A DNA stretch of 6,503 nt from an uncultured Neisseria sp. (GTDB lineage Bacteria > Pseudomonadota > Gammaproteobacteria > Burkholderiales > Neisseriaceae): NCBI GenBank assembly GCA_947097615.1, contig CAMURX010000101.1, forward strand, positions 1 through 6,503, in the 5' to 3' direction. Positions 1-5,039 of the stretch are shown here, piece after piece. A program made the position numbers and the translations under genes. A model generated the notes under the pieces. It had not been told where the DNA came from and did no database searches. It worked only from the letters and a program-made list of their open reading frames with translations. Positions within the stretch are counted from its first letter, which is position 1. Each line of letters begins with the position of its first letter.

Positions 1-149
1 CGCAGCCGCCGCAGCATGTTCAACACGCCGTACATCGCCCCTGTGGGCGCGCCGTCGGGCGCGGTAAGCTGCGCCATCGCGTGGTAGGCGCGGTAGAGAT
101 AGGAAGAGCCGTCGACGAGCAGGAGGGTGGGGCGGGTGTTGGAAGACAT
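1..149 (-). CDS. polA: DNA polymerase I, N-terminal fragment (5'-3' exonuclease domain)
   Basis: Only the first 49 codons are present; the gene runs off the left edge. The reverse-strand translation starts [20 protein letters not shown] and continues into AYHAMAQLT and [14 protein letters not shown]. This is the start of the 5'-3' exonuclease (flap nuclease) domain of bacterial PolA; the E. coli protein has [13 protein letters not shown] and [12 protein letters not shown] at the same places. Asp13 is the expected first metal-binding acidic residue. Pol I removes RNA primers and fills gaps in replication and excision repair. The ATG at 147-149 is the only reasonable start: upstream in frame there is no ATG, GTG or TTG before a TAA stop. 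No Shine-Dalgarno sequence precedes it, because an uptake sequence occupies that position (156-167). A TATAAT on the same strand at 185-190 is the likely -10 box. Identity is near certain despite the short fragment. Confidence 0.93.
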   Translation of the reverse strand, partial: MSSNTRPTLLLVDGSSYLYRAYHAMAQLTAPDGAPTGAMYGVLNMLRRL

Positions 150-155
150 GGGATG

Positions 156-167
156 AGGCCGTCTGAA
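156..167 (+). repeat. DNA uptake sequence (AG-DUS), single copy in polA leader
   Basis: Exact AGGCCGTCTGAA. It is unpaired and lies 7-18 bases upstream of the polA start codon, covering the place where a ribosome binding site would normally be. The uptake-sequence family is established for Neisseriaceae, where the minor pilin ComP binds it during transformation. Confidence 0.9.
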
Positions 168-184
168 AAGTTGGAAAGGGGCGG

Positions 185-190
185 ATTATA
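185..190 (-). promoter_or_regulatory. putative polA promoter -10 box
   Basis: A perfect TATAAT on the reverse strand followed by a GC-rich discriminator (TATAATCCGCCCC, 178-190). It would place the transcript start near 177, giving a leader of about 28 bases. No good -35 hexamer is visible 16-18 bp upstream (the 208-213 region reads AATTTC), and that region lies inside the 193-232 hairpin. The -10 is convincing and the promoter as a whole is inferred. Confidence 0.5.
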
Positions 191-192
191 TA

Positions 193-232
193 GGCAAAAG
201 GCCGTCTGAAATTGTTCAGACGGCCTTTTGCC
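193..232. repeat. inverted uptake-sequence hairpin, polA side
   Basis: Perfect 18-bp stem (193-210 with 215-232) around a 4-base ATTG loop, built from two exact uptake sequences, 199-210 on the plus strand and 215-226 on the minus strand. The outer bases (GGCAAAA / TTTTGCC) give short U-tracts in both directions, so it can act as a bidirectional intrinsic terminator. It does not follow any visible gene; it sits upstream of the polA promoter. Confidence 0.85.
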
Positions 233-268
233 GTTTCGCGCCGCAGGGAGCAAGCCTGTCCGCTATAT

Positions 269-310
269 AGAGACCGTCTGAAACCCGAAGCGGGGTTTCA
301 GACGGCCTCT
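269..310. repeat. inverted uptake-sequence hairpin, panC side
   Basis: An 18-position stem (269-286 with 293-310) with a single A-C mismatch and a 6-base loop. The right arm holds an exact uptake sequence on the minus strand (297-308). The left arm holds an 11/12 copy, AGACCGTCTGAA at 271-282, and that changed base causes the mismatch. No strong U-tract follows on the plus strand. Its right arm overlaps the likely -35 region of panC. Confidence 0.8.
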
Positions 311-325
311 GCGGCGGCGTATAAT
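297..325 (+). promoter_or_regulatory. putative panC promoter
   Basis: Perfect -10 TATAAT at 320-325, a 17-bp spacer, and a weak -35 TTCAGA at 297-302 (4/6 to TTGACA) inside the right arm of the preceding hairpin. The -10 is followed by the GC-rich discriminator CCGCGCC, nearly the same as at the divergent polA -10. A start near 332 would give a leader of about 50 bases containing one uptake sequence and the ribosome binding site. Confidence 0.55.
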
Positions 326-349
326 CCGCGCCTTTGACGCGGCGCTTCG

Positions 350-361
350 AGGCCGTCTGAA
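350..361 (+). repeat. DNA uptake sequence (AG-DUS), single copy in panC leader
   Basis: Exact AGGCCGTCTGAA, unpaired, between the putative panC -10 box (320-325) and the ribosome binding site (GAGGA, 373-377). Confidence 0.9.
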
Positions 362-383
362 AACCGTTTGCCGAGGAAAAAAC

Positions 384-1220
384 ATGCAAATCATCCACAC
401 CGTTCAAGAGCTGCGCCAATGGCGCAAAAACGCCGGCCGCGTGGCCTTTGTGCCCACGATGGGCAACCTGCACGAAGGCCATCTAGCGCTGGTGCGCGAG
501 GCGAAAAAACGCGCCGACCATGTTGTCGTGAGCATTTTTGTCAACCGCCTGCAATTCGGCCAGGGCGAGGACTTCGACCGCTATCCGCGCACCTTGCAGC
601 AGGATGCGGACAAACTGGCGGGCGAAGGCGTGGCCGTGGTGTTTGCGCCCGATGAAAAAGAGCTGTATCCCCATGTGGAGCAGCGTTACAACGTCGAGCC
701 GCCGCACCTGCAAAACGAGCTTTGCGGCCGCTTCCGCCCCGGGCATTTTCGCGGCGTGGCAACCGTAGTGTCCAAGCTGTTTAACATTGTTGCACCCGAT
801 GTTGCCTGTTTCGGCAAAAAAGACTACCAGCAGCTTGCTATTATCAAAGGCCTGACCGAAGACTTAAATTTCAACATCGAAATCGTGCCCGTCGATACCG
901 GCCGCGCTTCAGACGGCCTCGCGCTCTCCAGCCGCAACCAGTATCTGAACGAAGCCGAGCGCGCCGAAGCCACGCGCCTCTACCGCGTGTTGAACGGCAT
1001 TGCCGACGCGCTCAAAGGCGGCAATCTGGCCTATGCCGATTTGGAGGCCGCCGCCGTGCGCGAGCTGGAAGCAGCAGGCTGGACGGTGGATTACGTCGAA
1101 ATCCGCCGCGCCGCTTCGCTGGAAACCGCCCACGCCGGCGACAAACAACTCGTTGTCCTCGCTGCCGCGCGTTTGGGGCAGACCCGTTTGATTGACAATA
1201 TCGAAGTGGATTTGCTTTGA
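384..1220 (+). CDS. panC: pantothenate synthetase (pantoate--beta-alanine ligase)
   Basis: Catalyses ATP-dependent joining of (R)-pantoate and beta-alanine to give pantothenate, the last step of vitamin B5 synthesis leading to coenzyme A; cytosolic. The 278-residue product is normal for the family (E. coli 283). Visible family marks are the HIGH-type nucleotide-binding motif [10 protein letters not shown] (residues 24-33), [12 protein letters not shown] (49-60) with substrate-binding Asn54 and Gln57, [12 protein letters not shown] (118-129), FGKKDYQQL (143-151) and [12 protein letters not shown] (177-188), the KMSKS-like ATP loop. Two positions differ from E. coli and M. tuberculosis PanC: VNP is VNR (Arg55) and GEKD is GKKD (Lys145). 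I recall both from Neisseria homologues, so they are probably lineage-specific. The ATG start is supported by GAGGA at 373-377. An exact uptake sequence lies inside the gene (908-919). The gene ends 8 bases before a terminator hairpin, so it appears monocistronic. Confidence 0.97.
   Translation: MQIIHTVQELRQWRKNAGRVAFVPTMGNLHEGHLALVREAKKRADHVVVSIFVNRLQFGQGEDFDRYPRTLQQDADKLAGEGVAVVFAPDEKELYPHVEQRYNVEPPHLQNELCGRFRPGHFRGVATVVSKLFNIVAPDVACFGKKDYQQLAIIKGLTEDLNFNIEIVPVDTGRASDGLALSSRNQYLNEAERAEATRLYRVLNGIADALKGGNLAYADLEAAAVRELEAAGWTVDYVEIRRAASLETAHAGDKQLVVLAAARLGQTRLIDNIEVDLL
908..919 (-). repeat. DNA uptake sequence inside panC
   Basis: Exact reverse-complement copy (TTCAGACGGCCT), read in the panC frame within codons for Ala-Ser-Asp-Gly-Leu (residues 175-179). 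It covers the start of the conserved DGLALSSRN motif. It is the only exact uptake sequence inside a coding region of the window. Confidence 0.9.
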
Positions 1221-1228
1221 AACCTTTG

Positions 1229-1259
1229 GAGGCCGTCTGAAAGCGTTTCAGACGGCCTC
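1229..1259. terminator. panC terminator (paired uptake sequences)
   Basis: Perfect 14-bp stem (1229-1242 with 1246-1259) and a 3-base GCG loop, formed by exact uptake sequences at 1230-1241 (+) and 1247-1258 (-). It starts 8 bases after the panC stop codon. A loose T-rich stretch (TGTTTTAATT) follows from 1264. Confidence 0.85.
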
Positions 1260-1292
1260 AACCTGTTTTAATTCATTGAAAGGAAAACCGAT

Positions 1293-2225
1293 ATGTACCC
1301 CATTAGCGAACCCCGTCGCAGCGGTCTGCTGCAAGTGTCCGCACTGCACCAAATCTACTGGGAAGAAAGCGGCAATCCAGACGGCATCCCCGTCATCTTC
1401 CTGCACGGCGGCCCCGGCGCGGGCGCGTCGCCGCAATCGCGCGGCTTTTTCAACCCCGAAAAATACCGCGTCGTTATCATCGACCAGCGCGGCTGCGGCC
1501 GCTCGCTGCCCTATGCCGAAACGCGCGAAAACACCACTTGGGATTTGGTGGCCGACATCGAAAAAGTGCGCGAAATGCTCGGCATCGAAAGCTGGCTGGT
1601 GTTCGGCGGCTCGTGGGGCAGCACCCTGTCGCTGGCCTATGCCGAAACCCATCCCGAACGCGTGCGCGGCCTGATACTGCGCGGCATCTTCCTCTGCCGC
1701 CAGCTCGAAATCGACTGGCTCAACGAAGCAGGCGGCGTCAGCATGGTTTATCCCGCGCAATGGCAGCGCTACCTCGCGCAAGTGCCGCCGGAAAAACACG
1801 GCGAACTGGTGCAGAGCTACCACGCCCTGCTCAACTCGCCCGACCGCGCCACCGCCCTGGCCGCCGCCAAAGCCTGGGCCGACTGGGAAAACTACCTCGT
1901 CTGCTTCGAGCCGCAGGAGAGCGACGAAGACGCGGAAAAATCGCTGGCCATCGCCCGCTTGGAAAACCACTATTTCGTCCACCGCGGCTGGTCCGGCGAC
2001 GGGCGCGGCCTGCTGGAAAACGCGCACAAAATCCGCCACATCCCCACCGTTATCGTGCAGGGACGCTACGATTTGTGCACCCCCACCCGCAGCGCGTGGG
2101 ACTTGAAACAGGCACTGCCCGAAGCCGATTTGCGCATCATCCAGGGCGGCCACGCCGCATCCGAACCCGCGCTCTCCGCCGCACTGGTGCGGGCAACCGA
2201 CGAATTCGCCGAACGCTTGGCGTAA
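1293..2225 (+). CDS. pip: proline iminopeptidase (prolyl aminopeptidase, family S33)
   Basis: Cytosolic alpha/beta-hydrolase that removes N-terminal proline from peptides. The 310-residue product has the expected length and motifs: HGGPGAG (residues 38-44, oxyanion region), DQRGCGRS (64-71), the nucleophile elbow GGSWGS with Ser107, Asp260 in QGRYDLCTP, and His287 in GGHAASEP. These form a complete Ser-Asp-His triad. SGNPDGIP near the N-terminus and the E-N-HYF segment of the cap domain are also typical. The ATG at 1293 follows AGGA at 1281-1284 with good spacing. The gene lies between two uptake-sequence terminators and so seems to be a single-gene unit; TTTAAT at 1267-1272 could be a -10 box but lacks a clear -35. 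It is on the same strand as panC but functionally unrelated. A related Neisseria gonorrhoeae enzyme underlies the prolyl-aminopeptidase identification test. Confidence 0.97.
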   Translation: MYPISEPRRSGLLQVSALHQIYWEESGNPDGIPVIFLHGGPGAGASPQSRGFFNPEKYRVVIIDQRGCGRSLPYAETRENTTWDLVADIEKVREMLGIESWLVFGGSWGSTLSLAYAETHPERVRGLILRGIFLCRQLEIDWLNEAGGVSMVYPAQWQRYLAQVPPEKHGELVQSYHALLNSPDRATALAAAKAWADWENYLVCFEPQESDEDAEKSLAIARLENHYFVHRGWSGDGRGLLENAHKIRHIPTVIVQGRYDLCTPTRSAWDLKQALPEADLRIIQGGHAASEPALSAALVRATDEFAERLA

Positions 2226-2250
2226 ACGCCGGCAAGCGTTTTGACATTAA

Positions 2251-2295
2251 AAAGGCCGTCTGAAAACCTGCGAAACGGGTTTTCAGACGGCCTTT
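2251..2295. terminator. bidirectional terminator between pip and the BASS transporter gene
   Basis: Stem 2251-2270 with 2276-2295, 20 positions including one T-G wobble, 5-base loop CGAAA, built from exact uptake sequences at 2253-2264 (+) and 2282-2293 (-). The outer AAA/TTT pairs give U-runs in both directions. It lies 26 bases after the pip stop and 16 bases after the convergent transporter stop, so it probably ends both transcripts. Confidence 0.88.
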
Positions 2296-2310
2296 ACTGT
2301 GTTGCCGCGT

Positions 2311-3255
2311 TTATTTTTTAGCAGCGGCGCGGTCGGCTTTGGCTGCCCAGTAGGATGCCAGCAGCGAGCCAGAGACGTTGTGCCACACGCTGAAAATCGC
2401 GCCGGGCACGGCGGCGACAGGGTCGAAGTATTTGAGCGCCAGCGTGGCGGCGAGGCCCGAATTCTGCATGCCGACTTCGATGGACAGGGTTTTCTGTTCG
2501 TCATAGGGCAGGCCGCAGAGTTTGGCGGCGAAGAAGCCGAGGAGGTAGCCGATGCAGTTGTGCAGCACGACCACTCCGAAAATCAGCAGGCCGGCTTCGG
2601 CGATTTTGTCTTTGCTGACGGCAACGACGCCGCCGAGAATCAGTGCTACGGCCAACACCGACACCAGCGGCAGCACGTCGGCCGCGGCCTGTGTCTGCCG
2701 GTGCAGGAAGGTGTTGGCCAACACGCCCAGCACGATGGGCAGCAGCACGATTTCCAAAATGGACACCAGCATGGCGGCGGCGGAGATGTCGAGCCACTGG
2801 TGTGCCAGCAGGTAGAAAACGGCGGGCGTCAGCACGGGGGCGAGTAGGGTGGAAACGGAGGTGACGGCAACGGAAAGGGCGACGTTGCCGCGGGCGAGGA
2901 AGGTCATGACGTTGGACGCGGTGCCGCCCGGGCAGGCGCCGACGAGGATGACGCCGGCGGCAATCTGCGGCGGCAGGCCGAGGGCTTTGGCCAGCGCGAA
3001 GGCGGTGAGTGGCATGATGACAAACTGCGCGGCAACGCCGACCAGCACGGATTTGGGATGGCGGCCGAGGATTTTGAAATCGGACGGGCTGAGGGTCAGC
3101 CCCATGCCGAACATGACGATGCCCAGCAGCCACGGGATAAAGGGTTTCACCCATTGGAAGAGTTCGGGCTGCGCGTAGGCGGCCAGGGCGGTGAGCGCCG
3201 CCCACAGGGCGAAGGTTTTGCCGAAAAAGTCGCTGAATGCTTTGAGTTTGTCCAT
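2311..3255 (-). CDS. bile acid:sodium symporter (BASS) family protein, ASBT-NM type; candidate pantoate transporter
   Basis: A 314-residue inner-membrane protein with about ten hydrophobic segments. It closely resembles the N. meningitidis BASS protein of known structure (ASBT-NM) and needs no gaps through the core, so the sodium-site residues fall at the same numbers: Gln77, Ser114 and Asn115 ([10 protein letters not shown]), Ser128, Thr132, and Glu260, Met263, Gln264, Asn265 (IEVGMQNSG). Both Na+ sites and the crossover motifs look intact, so it should be a working Na+-coupled symporter. The usual name refers to bile acids, but pantoate binding has been reported for ASBT-NM and ketopantoate transport for the relative PanS. 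With panC nearby, uptake of pantoate or a similar acid is a reasonable inference. The ATG at 3253-3255 matches the homologue's start; its Shine-Dalgarno is weak (GAGA at 3262-3265). No clear promoter is visible in the 31 bases between the start codon and the upstream hairpin. Confidence 0.93.
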   Translation of the reverse strand: MDKLKAFSDFFGKTFALWAALTALAAYAQPELFQWVKPFIPWLLGIVMFGMGLTLSPSDFKILGRHPKSVLVGVAAQFVIMPLTAFALAKALGLPPQIAAGVILVGACPGGTASNVMTFLARGNVALSVAVTSVSTLLAPVLTPAVFYLLAHQWLDISAAAMLVSILEIVLLPIVLGVLANTFLHRQTQAAADVLPLVSVLAVALILGGVVAVSKDKIAEAGLLIFGVVVLHNCIGYLLGFFAAKLCGLPYDEQKTLSIEVGMQNSGLAATLALKYFDPVAAVPGAIFSVWHNVSGSLLASYWAAKADRAAAKK

Positions 3256-3286
3256 GTTGTGTCTCGTGTGTGTGTCGGAAAAGAAA

Positions 3287-3329
3287 GAGGCCGTCTGAAA
3301 AGGGTTTAAACCTCTTTTCAGACGGCCTC
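3287..3329. terminator. hldD terminator (paired uptake sequences)
   Basis: Stem 3287-3304 with 3312-3329, 18 positions with one G-T wobble and a 7-base loop. It contains exact uptake sequences at 3288-3299 (+) and 3317-3328 (-). On the reverse strand it starts 4 bases after the hldD stop and is followed by a T-rich run (TCTTTCTTTT), as expected for an intrinsic terminator. It separates hldD from the transporter gene on the same strand. Confidence 0.87.
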
Positions 3330-3333
3330 AGGT

Positions 3334-4332
3334 TCAGTGTTCGCGCAGCCAATCGACGTAGCGCTCCACGCCCTGTTCGACGGTGAGGAAGTCTTGCGCG
3401 TAGCCCGCGTCGTGCAGGCGGGCGATGTCGGCTTGGGTGAAGCTTTGGTATTTGCCTTTGAGCGCGTCGGGAAATTCGGTGTAGCGGATCAGTCCCTGCG
3501 CCACCAGTTCGGCCAGACCGAGTTTTTCCTTGCCTTCGGCGGTGCGGCAGGCGTTGACGGTGGCGGCGGCCAGCTCGTTGAAGCTCTGGCTGCGGCCGGT
3601 GCCGAGGTTGAAGATGCCGGATTGTTCGGGGTGGTCGAGGAAGAAGAGGTTGACGTTTACCACGTCTTCGACGCTGACGAAGTCGCGGCTCTGTTCGCCG
3701 CTGCCGTAGCCGTCGTAGCTGCCGAAGAGCTCGACGTAGCCGCGTTCGCGGTATTGGTGGAAATGATGGAAAGCGACGGAAGCCATGCGGCCTTTGTGCT
3801 GCTCGCGCGCGCCGTAGACGTTGAAGTAGCGGAAGCCCGCCACTTGCGCACCCAGCCCTGCGGCGATGCGGCGGCGCACGACTTGGTCGAAGAGGAATTT
3901 GGAATAGCCGTACACATTCAGCGGCTCTTCGTGTTCGCGCTCTTCGCGGAAGGTTTCGCCCTTGCCGTACACGGCCGCGCTGGATGCGTAAAGAAACGGG
4001 ATGCGCTCGTCCTGACACCAGTCCAGCAGATCGAGGGTGTACTGGTAGTTGTTGTCCATCATATAGCGGCCGTCGTGGTTCATGGTGTCGGAACACGCGC
4101 CTTCGTGGAACACGGCTTCGATGTCGGAGAAGGGGAAAATATGGTCGCGCACCTGGCGGATGAATTCGTGCTTGTCGAGATAGTGGGCAATGTCGCAGTC
4201 GGCCAGGTTTTTGAATTTTTGGCCGTTTGACAGATTGTCCACGGCGACAATATCCGTGATGCCGCGCGCGTTGAGCCCTTTGACGATGTTGCTGCCGATA
4301 AAGCCGGCCGCGCCGGTGACGATAATGGTCAT
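3334..4332 (-). CDS. hldD: ADP-L-glycero-D-manno-heptose 6-epimerase
   Basis: Cytosolic short-chain dehydrogenase-type epimerase (also called RfaD/GmhD). It converts ADP-D-glycero-D-manno-heptose to the L-glycero form, the donor for the inner-core heptoses of lipooligosaccharide. The product is 332 residues, the family's usual size. Visible features are the Rossmann glycine motif [10 protein letters not shown] (6-15), DNLSNG (32-37), HEGACSDT (76-83), YMMDNNYQY (90-98), Ser117 in ASSAAVYG, the catalytic Tyr141-x-x-x-Lys145 (YGYSK), and [12 protein letters not shown] (170-181) with the second catalytic lysine, Lys180. The frame stays open upstream to 4503, but the start at 4330-4332 is chosen because [13 protein letters not shown] matches the family N-terminus and AAGGA lies at 4341-4345. 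A promoter lies just upstream, and the gene ends at an uptake-sequence terminator. Confidence 0.97.
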   Translation of the reverse strand: MTIIVTGAAGFIGSNIVKGLNARGITDIVAVDNLSNGQKFKNLADCDIAHYLDKHEFIRQVRDHIFPFSDIEAVFHEGACSDTMNHDGRYMMDNNYQYTLDLLDWCQDERIPFLYASSAAVYGKGETFREEREHEEPLNVYGYSKFLFDQVVRRRIAAGLGAQVAGFRYFNVYGAREQHKGRMASVAFHHFHQYRERGYVELFGSYDGYGSGEQSRDFVSVEDVVNVNLFFLDHPEQSGIFNLGTGRSQSFNELAAATVNACRTAEGKEKLGLAELVAQGLIRYTEFPDALKGKYQSFTQADIARLHDAGYAQDFLTVEQGVERYVDWLREH

Positions 4333-4349
4333 AAGAAGAGTCCTTTTAG

Positions 4350-4361
4350 AGGCCGTCTGAA
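4350..4361 (+). repeat. DNA uptake sequence (AG-DUS), single copy in hldD leader
   Basis: Exact AGGCCGTCTGAA, unpaired, between the predicted hldD transcription start and its ribosome binding site, as in the panC leader. Confidence 0.9.
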
Positions 4362-4369
4362 AGGGCGGC

Positions 4370-4398
4370 ATTGTAAACCAAAGCGGCCTTTCGGTTAA
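4370..4398 (-). promoter_or_regulatory. putative hldD promoter
   Basis: On the reverse strand: -35 TTAACC at 4393-4398 (4/6), a 17-bp spacer, and -10 TACAAT at 4370-4375 (5/6), followed by GCCGCCC. The predicted start near 4363 gives a leader of about 30 bases holding one uptake sequence. It overlaps the divergent promoter of the YhbP-like gene. Confidence 0.5.
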
Positions 4399-4401
4399 AA
4401 T
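4371..4401 (+). promoter_or_regulatory. putative promoter of the YhbP-like gene
   Basis: -10 TAAAAT at 4396-4401 (5/6), followed by the GC-rich GGCGTCC. The best -35 is TTGTAA at 4371-4376 (4/6), but the spacer is a long 19 bp. It shares bases with the divergent hldD promoter. Only the -10 is reasonably clear. Confidence 0.35.
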
Positions 4402-4413
4402 GGCGTCCGTTTC

Positions 4414-4425
4414 AGGCTGTCTGAA
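4414..4425 (+). repeat. degenerate DNA uptake sequence (11/12)
   Basis: AGGCTGTCTGAA, one C-to-T change from the uptake sequence used elsewhere in the window. It is unpaired and lies in the predicted leader of the YhbP-like gene. Confidence 0.6.
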
Positions 4426-4459
4426 AACGTATAGAAAACAGATCGAGAAAGGACAAACC

Positions 4460-4900
4460 GTGCAGAACATCCCCGAAAACACCGCCGCCTTCTTCCGCGC
4501 CAACCGCGTCGTCAGTATTGCCGCCGCCGCAGAGGGCGAAATTTGGAGCGCCTGCTGCTTCTATGCCTTCGACGAAGCCGCTGCCCGCCTGATCGTCCTC
4601 ACCTCGCGCAACAGCCGTCACGGCCGCCTGATGTCGGCCTCGCCGCAGGTGGCCGCCACCATCGCCGGACAGCCCGAAGGCTTCCGCCAAATCAGCGGCA
4701 TCCAGCTCTCCGCCCACGCCCTGCGGCTCGAAGGCGAAGCGCGCAAAAATGCGCTGGCGCTCTACACGGAAATACACCCGCTGGCCAAAGCCATGGCGCT
4801 GAAAACCGACGTCTGGCAGCTCGAACTCGACAGCGTGAAATACACCGACAACAAACTCGTCTTCGCCCAGAAAACCCTGTGGCAGCGCGAAGAGGCGTAA
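4460..4900 (+). CDS. UPF0306 / YhbP-like pyridoxamine 5'-phosphate oxidase-type split-barrel protein
   Basis: The 146-residue protein matches E. coli YhbP in length and pattern: [12 protein letters not shown] (residues 27-38; YhbP has ELWCANAFYLFD), LTSRNSRHG (47-55), an AGQPEG segment, a RLEGE segment, and a C-terminal part where VKYTDN and W-R match YhbP's IKFTDN and W-R. The fold is the FMN-binding split barrel of the pyridoxamine-phosphate-oxidase superfamily, but the substrate and even cofactor use of this branch are not established, so no reaction should be assigned. I chose the GTG at 4460 because AAAGGA lies at 4448-4453 with 6-base spacing. An in-frame ATG at 4400 overlaps the likely -10 box, has no ribosome binding site and would add residues absent from the family. 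Single-gene unit with a terminator after it. Confidence 0.85.
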   Translation: MQNIPENTAAFFRANRVVSIAAAAEGEIWSACCFYAFDEAAARLIVLTSRNSRHGRLMSASPQVAATIAGQPEGFRQISGIQLSAHALRLEGEARKNALALYTEIHPLAKAMALKTDVWQLELDSVKYTDNKLVFAQKTLWQREEA

Positions 4901-4906
4901 AACTTA

Positions 4907-4951
4907 GCAGTCTGAAAGCAAAACACCTGTTTCAGACGGCCTGCCGTTTTT
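4907..4951 (+). terminator. terminator of the YhbP-like gene, one uptake sequence plus a degenerate arm
   Basis: The right arm contains an exact uptake sequence on the minus strand (4931-4942). The left arm is eroded: GTCTGAAA at 4910-4917 pairs with TTTCAGAC at 4930-4937, with two further pairs beyond an A-G mismatch. A TTTTT run at 4947-4951 follows. It begins 6 bases after the stop codon. Confidence 0.7.
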
Positions 4952-4965
4952 CCCCGCCGCCGCGC

Positions 4966-4991
4966 CTTGAATCCCGGTGCCCCGCCCCCAT
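4966..4991 (+). promoter_or_regulatory. candidate heat-shock (sigma-32/RpoH) promoter of cbpAM
   Basis: CTTGAA at 4966-4971 and CCCCAT at 4986-4991 with a 14-bp spacer. These are the core -35 and -10 elements of sigma-32 promoters at an accepted spacing. A start near 4998-5000 would give a leader of about 40 bases before the cbpA ATG. The extended E. coli -10 (CCCCATnT) is not complete, since the eighth base is A. The location in front of a J-domain chaperone operon supports the call. Confidence 0.55.
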
Positions 4992-5039
4992 CATGGCAGC
5001 CGAATTGAAACCAAATTCCAAATTACAGAGGACATCCGT

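Noticed and set aside
20..253. 77-codon reverse-strand frame at the left end
   Set aside because: Runs through the hairpin and polA promoter in a different frame from polA; the real product there is the DNA polymerase I N-terminus starting at 149.
1376..1387. Near match (11/12) to the ATGCCGTCTGAA uptake dialect inside pip
   Set aside because: It encodes conserved Asn-Pro-Asp-Gly-Ile of Pip, is imperfect, and is of a dialect not otherwise used in the window; chance is the simplest reading.
1248..2153. 301-codon frame antisense to pip, and a similar 297-codon frame antisense to hldD at 3337-4230
   Set aside because: Antisense shadows of genes with complete catalytic motifs; compositionally biased and without homology I recognise.
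2501..4096. 531-codon reverse-strand frame across the transporter and hldD genes
   Set aside because: Arg/Pro-rich frame-shifted shadow of two well-identified proteins on the same strand; it also spans a terminator hairpin.
4333..4503. 57-codon N-terminal extension of hldD
   Set aside because: It would cross the divergent promoter region and the start of the neighbouring gene, lacks a ribosome site, and precedes the normal family start [13 protein letters not shown], which has AAGGA in front.
4993..5039. Possible upstream start codon (ATG at 4993) before cbpA
   Set aside because: It lies at or before the predicted transcript start, has no ribosome site, and opens into the low-complexity shadow frame.
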